In this document: one piece after another, positions 31,808-64,000 of the stretch
Numbering within the stretch: position 1 is the stretch's first letter
Layout of the letters: each line of letters starts with the position of its first letter
Assembly (NCBI GenBank): GCA_024516035.1
Contig: CM044961.1
Location: 33,642,953-33,706,952, forward strand
Reading direction: 5' to 3'
From: Bactericera cockerelli
Taxonomy: Eukaryota; Arthropoda; Insecta; Hemiptera; Triozidae
DNA length: 64,000 nt
Position numbers and translations under genes: made by a program
The notes under the pieces: model-generated
The model's input: only the letters and a program-made list of their open reading frames with translations
What the model was told of the DNA's origin: nothing
Databases searched by the model: none

Positions 31808-32025
31808 TCTGTCCCGGTAGCTCAGAGGTAAAGGCGGCACTCTGTGAATCCAGAGATTCCAGAGGTCGCGGGTTCGAAACCCAGTCGGGACAAGACAAGC
31901 TATCCTCCCATTTGGGATTTGTACCACATAATAATATGTCTTGGGCTTACTGCTGGAATAATGGGACTTAATAGTCCTACTCGGGCAGTATAAATAGGCG
32001 ATATTATTATTATTATTGCTGGAAG
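31808..32025 (+). mobile_element. tRNA-derived SINE family B, full-length
   Basis: The tRNA-like head has paired ends (GTCCCGG at the start, TCGGGAC at the end), GTAGCTCAGAGGTAAAGGCGG and GCGGGTTCGAAACCC. The body has CCATTTGGGATTTGTACCAC and GGCTTACTGCTGG, with an ATT-repeat tail. Confidence 0.82.
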
Positions 32026-32129
32026 CTCATACATATTTGATAGCAAAATCTCTTATAGTTGACAAATAGGGGCCGTGAAAACCAAATTTTTACATTTTTG
32101 TGCTAGCTTTGAGATTTTTTTTTATTTTA

Positions 32130-32450
32130 AAGATGAGTGTTTCAGGAGCTACTGTAGACGCTTGTGGTCTGTGTTGTAGCCTGCCCATCTCGTAGTGTGC
32201 CTCCCCTCTGAAAATTTTATATTTTTGTGCTGGCTTCGAGATTTTTATTGTATTTTAAAGATGAGTGTTTCATAGCTTTTTTTATTTCGTAGCCATGAAA
32301 CAGGAGCTACTGAAGACGCTTGTGGTCTGTGTTGTACTGTTGTAGCCTGCCCATCTCGTAGTATGCCTCCCCTGCGATGGGCGAGAAGTGACACAATACT
32401 TCCTATTTAGTTGCTGGGTCAACGCGGGATCTCTCGTACAGCGAGATGTT
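32130..32450 (-). mobile_element. Two adjacent SINE family C bodies (reverse)
   Basis: GATGAGTGTTTCA..AGGAGCTACTG and GTTGTAGCCTGCCCATCTCG occur twice (about 32135-32215 and 32260-32450). The second extends through GGGCGAGAAGTGACACAATA. Confidence 0.7.
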
Positions 32451-32760
32451 CGTAGTATGGACTTGGACAATGGGATATGCAGACAGATGAGTGGAAAGGT
32501 TAATACCAAAAATATACAGCGGAATCACACATCTTCATGAAGGCCTTTGTCTAAAGCCCACAAATTCTACACTTACACACACATGACCTCTAATAACTAT
32601 CCAAAAAATATTCTTGATCGCAATAATACAAAGAAACAATCCCAGCATGTGGGTAGGTAGGTATTTAAAATAATCACAGAGTGTAAAAGTTAAGAATACA
32701 AAATTTAAAAATACAATTCTATGTTTTAGGTATGTATAATACAGCCATATTTTTTATGAA

Positions 32761-32915
32761 TACCTACCTCCGTGGTTAAAGAGCATTGGTTGCTGACCCG
32801 GAGGTTGCGAGAAAATTCTGACCGAGTTTTTCCGTTTCCGGAATGGCATGGATGTAAAGGTAAAGTACCCTGAAGTAATGCGAATGCGGTTCCGGGGGAC
32901 AGTTACCTTTTAAAA
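32761..32915 (+). mobile_element. SINE family A lacking its B box
   Basis: CCTCCGTGGTTAAAGAGCAT, TGCTGACCCGGAGGTTGCGA jumps directly to GAAAATTCTGACC, so the B-box segment is deleted. Body and GGGGGACAG end are present. Bases 32920-34350 hold AT-rich sequence with no gene. Confidence 0.68.
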
Positions 32916-34359
32916 TTAAAAAAGGCATATTTTTCTATGAATACAATACCTGCCATTAATAAATACAGAAGAACCGGGATATAAGAGAAAACACTGCCGG
33001 TCCTTTAAGTTCTCTTATATCCAGATTAGACTGTATTCATAACTAGATTTTTAATTAAATGACCGGTGTACGAGTATATTATGTTAAATATATTTGCACT
33101 CAAGTCATTGTCAAGTATTGCCTCCAATGATGAAGAAGAATAATATTTATTTTTTAGACAAATATTCATGCTACCCACCATATGGTGGGTTGCAATTAGA
33201 TTGAATGACTTACATGATGAAAATGATATAAATTTTCGTTGATCTATGTTGATTTTCAAAGTAATTTATTTCACCCAATATAACTCAATTTATTTCAATT
33301 AGATCAGATAAAACACTCCTTCGAATTCCTTAATTTCCAATTTTATTGTTAAAAAATATGGCTGTAGAGACATGGTGGCATTGAACAAACAGACGTGACC
33401 CTAACAAGGGGTGAGTGACAGAATTATGTGTATTTAGTTTTTATATAATATGAAACTCTCTTTTATAAGTATAGATGAATTATAATAGATACATAGTTAT
33501 TATATGTACCTATATTAAATAGACAATGTAAGTAAATTGGTGAATAAATAAAAATCCAATGATTTATTATTTACTTCAAAATAATTTATTTCATCTATAA
33601 ATTATTTTGAAAAAAAAAGTATCTTAAAAAAACAGTAAATAAATGCATTTTTTTGTATTAATTCCGATATATTTCTAATATTAGAAATCGGTTTTTTTGG
33701 CATTTGGGGTTACCTTGCGATTAAATTTCTAGGTATGATACCAGGATTAAATCAATACTTATATTGATTTAACAAAAAATTTTTTTTAGTAAATTTGATT
33801 ATCTGCCCTAAAAATTATAGCTCCATACGTCTGTTCGTTCAATCCCTACAAAATTAATACAAATTTAATGTAGAGAAAAATAAAAATTTCACACACGAGG
33901 GAAAAACGTGAAAAATAAACACTATTTACGAAACCTAATTCTAGCATTAATAGTTACGGAAAATCACATTAAGTTTTTTTATTGTTTTGATAGGAAAAAA
34001 GGATTTTTTCTCTCGCAAAGATCACAAGACTGACTTTTGATTTGAGTCAGAAAATAAATCAATTTCGATATTTTAGTACAATGCAATAAATCGATTTCGA
34101 CAAAGACATTACAAAAAAATGATTTCTAAGTTTCAAATCATTGCAATACACAATCACAGAACTTTCCACAAAAATCTGTTACAATTATGTCAGAAAATAA
34201 ACAAAATCATGAATGAAAAATACCACAAAAGCGTTGTGGTATTTTTGTGGTACAACAACCACAAAAACGTTGACAACAGAACAAAGGCGGGGAGTTGTTT
34301 TTTTTTTTTTTTTTGGCTCAGATCGTTTAATTTTAAAATCAAACCGAGCAAGGTTTCTC

Positions 34360-34910
34360 ACTCTCGTAATCCCTAAATCTCCCTTTCAACTGCACTGGTA
34401 TCGGGTTATTTGGGTAAACAACACAGTCTGAAATTGAGTTATTTGAACGAAATTTGACAGTTGAAAGGAAAAATCTCCCTTTCAATTGCACTCCGATTGG
34501 AAACGAAATTATGATCGCTGTCTCTCCTAGTTGTTGTTGTTGTAGCCAGCTTGGATACAGCTGTAGGGGGAGTGATGGTTTCCAGCCAGCTTTATTTCAA
34601 AGTTGGCTCGTCCTGAACCACATATTTCTAGGTGCGATCAACCATCATGAGAACTTGGACTTTTCTGTACAAGTCATTAAACCCTTAGGAAACTGCAAGC
34701 AAACCTCGCTTGTAAGGGTTGGCTAGTTGCTCTAGTGTCGGCCCTACCACGCGGTAAACAACACAGTCTGAGCTTGAGTTATTTGAACAAAACTTGACAA
34801 TTGAAAGGAAAAATCTCCCTTTCAAAATTGCACTCTGATTGGAAACGTAATTAGGATCACTGTCTCTCCTAGTTGCTCCCTCGTAATCCCTAAATCTCCC
34901 TTTCAACTGC
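34360..34910. repeat. Degenerate leader of the 31-bp array with mixed repeat blocks
   Basis: CTCGTAATCCCTAAATCTCC and CCCTTTCAACTGCACTG occur near 34360-34390 and 34880-34910. AACAACACAGTCTGA occurs near 34415 and 34757. AGGAAACTGCAAGC and TTGTAAGGGTTGGCTAG, parts of the winged-eye 3' repeat unit, occur near 34688-34726. Confidence 0.6.
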
Positions 34911-34914
34911 ACTG

Positions 34915-36605
34915 TTATCGGGTTATTTGGGCAAACAACACAGTCTGATTGGGTTATTTGGGTAAACAACACAGTCTGATTGGGTTATTTGGGTAAACAA
35001 CACAGTCTGATTGGGTTATTTGGGCAAACAACACAGTCTGATTGGGTTATTTGGACAAACAACACAGTCTGATTGGGTTATTTGGGTAAACAACACAGTC
35101 TGATTGGGTTATTTGGGCAAACAACACAGTCTGATTGGGTTATTTGGGCAAACAACACACTCTGATTGGGTTATTTGGGCAAACAACACAGTCTGATTGG
35201 GTTATTTGGGCAAACAACACATTCTGATTAGGTTATTTGGGTAAACAACACAGTCTGATTAGGTTATTTGGGCAAACAACACAGTCTGATTGGGTTATTT
35301 GGGTAAACAACACAGTCTGATTAGGTTATTTGGGCAAACAACACAGTCTGATTAGGTTATTTGGGCAAACAACACAGTCTGATTAGGTTATTTGGGCAAA
35401 CAACACAGTCTGATTAGGTTATTTGGGTTATTTGGGTAAACAACACAGTCTGATTAGGTTATTTGGGTTATTTGGGCAAACAACACAGTCTGATTGGGTT
35501 ATTTGGGTAAACAACACAGTCTGATTAGGTTATTTGGGCAAACAACACAGTCTGATTGGGTTATTTGGGTAAACAACACAGTCTGATTAGGTTATTTGGG
35601 CAAACAACACAGTCTGATTAGGTTATTTGGGCAAACAACACAGTCTGATTAGGTTATTTGGGTTATTTGGGCAAGTCTGATTGGGTTATTTGGGCAAACA
35701 ACACAGTCTGATTGGGTTATTTGGGTAAACAACACAGTCTGATTGGGTTATTTGGGTAAACAACACACTCTGATTGGGTTATTTGGGTAAACAACACAGT
35801 CTGATTGGGTTATTTGGGTAAACAACACAGTCTGATTGGGTTATTTGGGTAAACAACACACTCTGATTGGGTTATTTGGGTAAACAACACAGTCTGATTG
35901 GGTTATTTGGGTAAACAACACAGTCTGATTGGGTTATTTGGGCAAACAACACACTCTGATTGGGTTATTTGGGTAAACAACACAGTCTGATTGGGTTATT
36001 TGGGCAAACAACACACTCTGATTGGGTTATTTGGGTAAACAACACAGTCTGATTGGGTTATTTGGGCAAACAACACAGTCTGATTGGGTTATTTGGGTAA
36101 ACAACACACTCTGATTGGGTTATTTGGGTACTGATTGGGTTATTTGGGCAAACAACACACTCTGATTGGGTTATTTGGGCAAACAACACAGTCTGATTGG
36201 GTTATTTGGGTAAACAACACAGTCTGATTGGGTTATTTGGGTAAACAACACAGTCTGATTGGGTTATTTGGGTAAACAACACAGTCTGATTGGGTTATAT
36301 TGGGTAAACAACACACTCTGATTGGGTTATTTGGGTAAACAACACAGTCTGATTGGGTTATTTGGGTAAACAACACACTCTGATTGGGTTATTTGGGTAC
36401 TGATTGGGTTATTTGGGCAAACAACACACTCTGATTGGGTTATTTGGGCAAACAACACAGTCTGATTGGGTTATTTGGGTAAACAACACAGTCTGATTGG
36501 GTTATTTGGGTAAACAACACAGTCTGATTGGGTTATTTGGGCAAACAACACAGTCTGATTGGGTTATTTTATTTGGGTAAACAACACAGTCTGAGATTGG
36601 GTTAT
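34915..36605. repeat. 31-bp satellite, about 54 units
   Basis: The consensus GATTGGGTTATTTGGG + (T/C)AAACAACACAGTCT is 31 bp. Variants are GATTAGG in the middle third and ACACTCT in the right third; a few units have an extra GGTTATTTG. It lies between the two convergent genes, just past the winged-eye 3' repeats. Confidence 0.95.
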
Positions 36606-37443
36606 TTGAACAAAATTTGACAGTTGAAACATCTCCTTTTCAACTGTACTCTGATTGGAAACGGAATCAGGATCGCTGTCTCTCCTAGTTGCTCCCAGGT
36701 TCTGGTGTCGTCGGCGCCACCCCGGGTTCGAACTGAATCTTGCGGTTGATGTGATCGTACAGCCTTAGGAAACTGCAAGCTATCCTGACTTGTAAGGGTT
36801 GGCTAGTCTCTCCTAGTTGCTCCCAGGTTCTGGTGTCGGCGACACCCCGGGTTCGAACTGAATCTTGCGGTTGATGTGATCGTACAGCCTCAGGAAACTG
36901 CAAGCTATCCTGGCTTGTAAGGGTTGGCTAGTCTCTCCTAGTTGCTCCCAGGTTCTGGTGTCGGCGACACCCCGGGTTCGAACTGAATCTTGCGGTTGAT
37001 GTGATCGTACAGCCTTAGGAAACTGCAAGCTATCCTGGCTTGTAAGGGTTGGCTAGTCTCTCCTAGTTGCTCCCAGGTTCTGGTGTCGGCGACACCCCGG
37101 GTTCGAACTGAATCTTGCGGTTGATGTGATCGTACAGCCTTAGGAAACTGCAAGCTATCCTGGCTTGTAAGGGTTGGCTAGTCTCTCCTAGTTGCTCCCC
37201 GGTTCTGGTGTCGTCGGCGCCACCCCGGGTTCGAACTGAATCTTGCGGTTGATGTGATCGTACAGCCTTAGGAAACTGCAAGCTATCCTGGCTTGTAAGG
37301 GTTGGCTAGTCTCTCCTAGTTGCTCCCAGGTTCTGGTGTCGTCGGCGCCACCCCGGGTTCGAACTGAATCTTGCGGTTGATGTGATCGTACAGCCTTAGG
37401 AAACTGCAAGCTATCCTGGCTTGTAAGGGTTGGCTAGTCTCTC

Positions 37444-63703
<26,260 letters not shown>

Positions 63704-64000
63704 CTGAGGAGTGAAAGGTTATTATTAGATTACAATCTGAGAATTTATTACATCTAACTTGCAAGTTAAGCCAAATTTGGAAGTTGAGAATTTGGTTGAA
63801 ACTCCAACTAAAGGGACATTCTGTCCTCAAGTCCCTGAGTTAGGAGACATGCTGACCTCAAATGGTTGAGTTAAGGGCATTCTGACCTTAAATTCCTGAC
63901 TAAAGCTGTAGTCCGTTCCAGAAACACTCTAAACTCCCATAATTTCCCTTTCAAATGTCACACAACGCACTCTGATTGGTCAATTCGAAAACAATAACCA

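Noticed and set aside
34915..36605. CRISPR-like regular repeat array
   Set aside because: Units are directly contiguous with no unique spacers, and the setting is a eukaryotic intergenic region. It is a 31-bp satellite.

Overview
The window is nuclear DNA of an arthropod, most likely an insect. It is AT-rich, has multi-kilobase introns, and is dense in transposons, tRNA-derived SINEs and tandem repeats. The first gene matches insect drk almost residue for residue (211 aa after splicing). I cannot name the species. All gene models were spliced by eye, using GT/AG sites, phase continuity and recalled family sequences.

Three host genes are visible. (1) drk (minus, 827-12420, complete) encodes the GRB2-type SH3-SH2-SH3 adaptor. 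(2) A DCUN1D3-like gene (plus, 15303-24198, complete, 5 exons) encodes an N-myristoylation-motif neddylation co-factor. It is divergent from drk across a 2.9 kb intergenic space. (3) A winged eye / BAHCC1 / TNRC18-type chromatin gene (minus, 37444-63703, 11 exons, 5' end beyond the window) has AT-hooks, a Tudor-like block and a C-terminal BAH domain. It converges on DCUN1D3 across about 13 kb of repeats. The three genes share no evident pathway (receptor tyrosine kinase signalling, cullin neddylation, chromatin reading).

Mobile DNA fills the introns. drk intron 1 holds a 6.3 kb DIRS-type tyrosine-recombinase retrotransposon with inverted terminal repeats and an internal complementary region. 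DCUN1D3 intron 1 holds a 5'-truncated LINE with a perfect 19-bp target duplication, and its intron 3 holds a decayed 1.6 kb Tc1-like element. The last winged-eye intron holds an intact, very young BEL/Pao LTR retrotransposon with one 1786-codon ORF. Seven or more tRNA-derived SINE families, a 131-bp TA-flanked MITE family and a TTAA-flanked element built from five short palindromes are scattered between them.

The most unusual signal is that tandem repeats repeatedly start at exon edges. The winged-eye gene has a 45-bp array of 20 units and a 76-bp array of 9 extra units, each carrying the end of an exon plus its splice donor. It also has 251-bp duplications carrying an exon start plus its acceptor, and six extra 125/128-bp copies of the last codons plus stop codon. 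The DCUN1D3 terminal exon shows the same behaviour, with about 150-bp units each carrying the C-terminal codons and the stop. Five independent cases in two genes suggest a common process rather than chance. Separately, one extra base in a homopolymer puts the winged-eye reading frame out of register just before the BAH domain.
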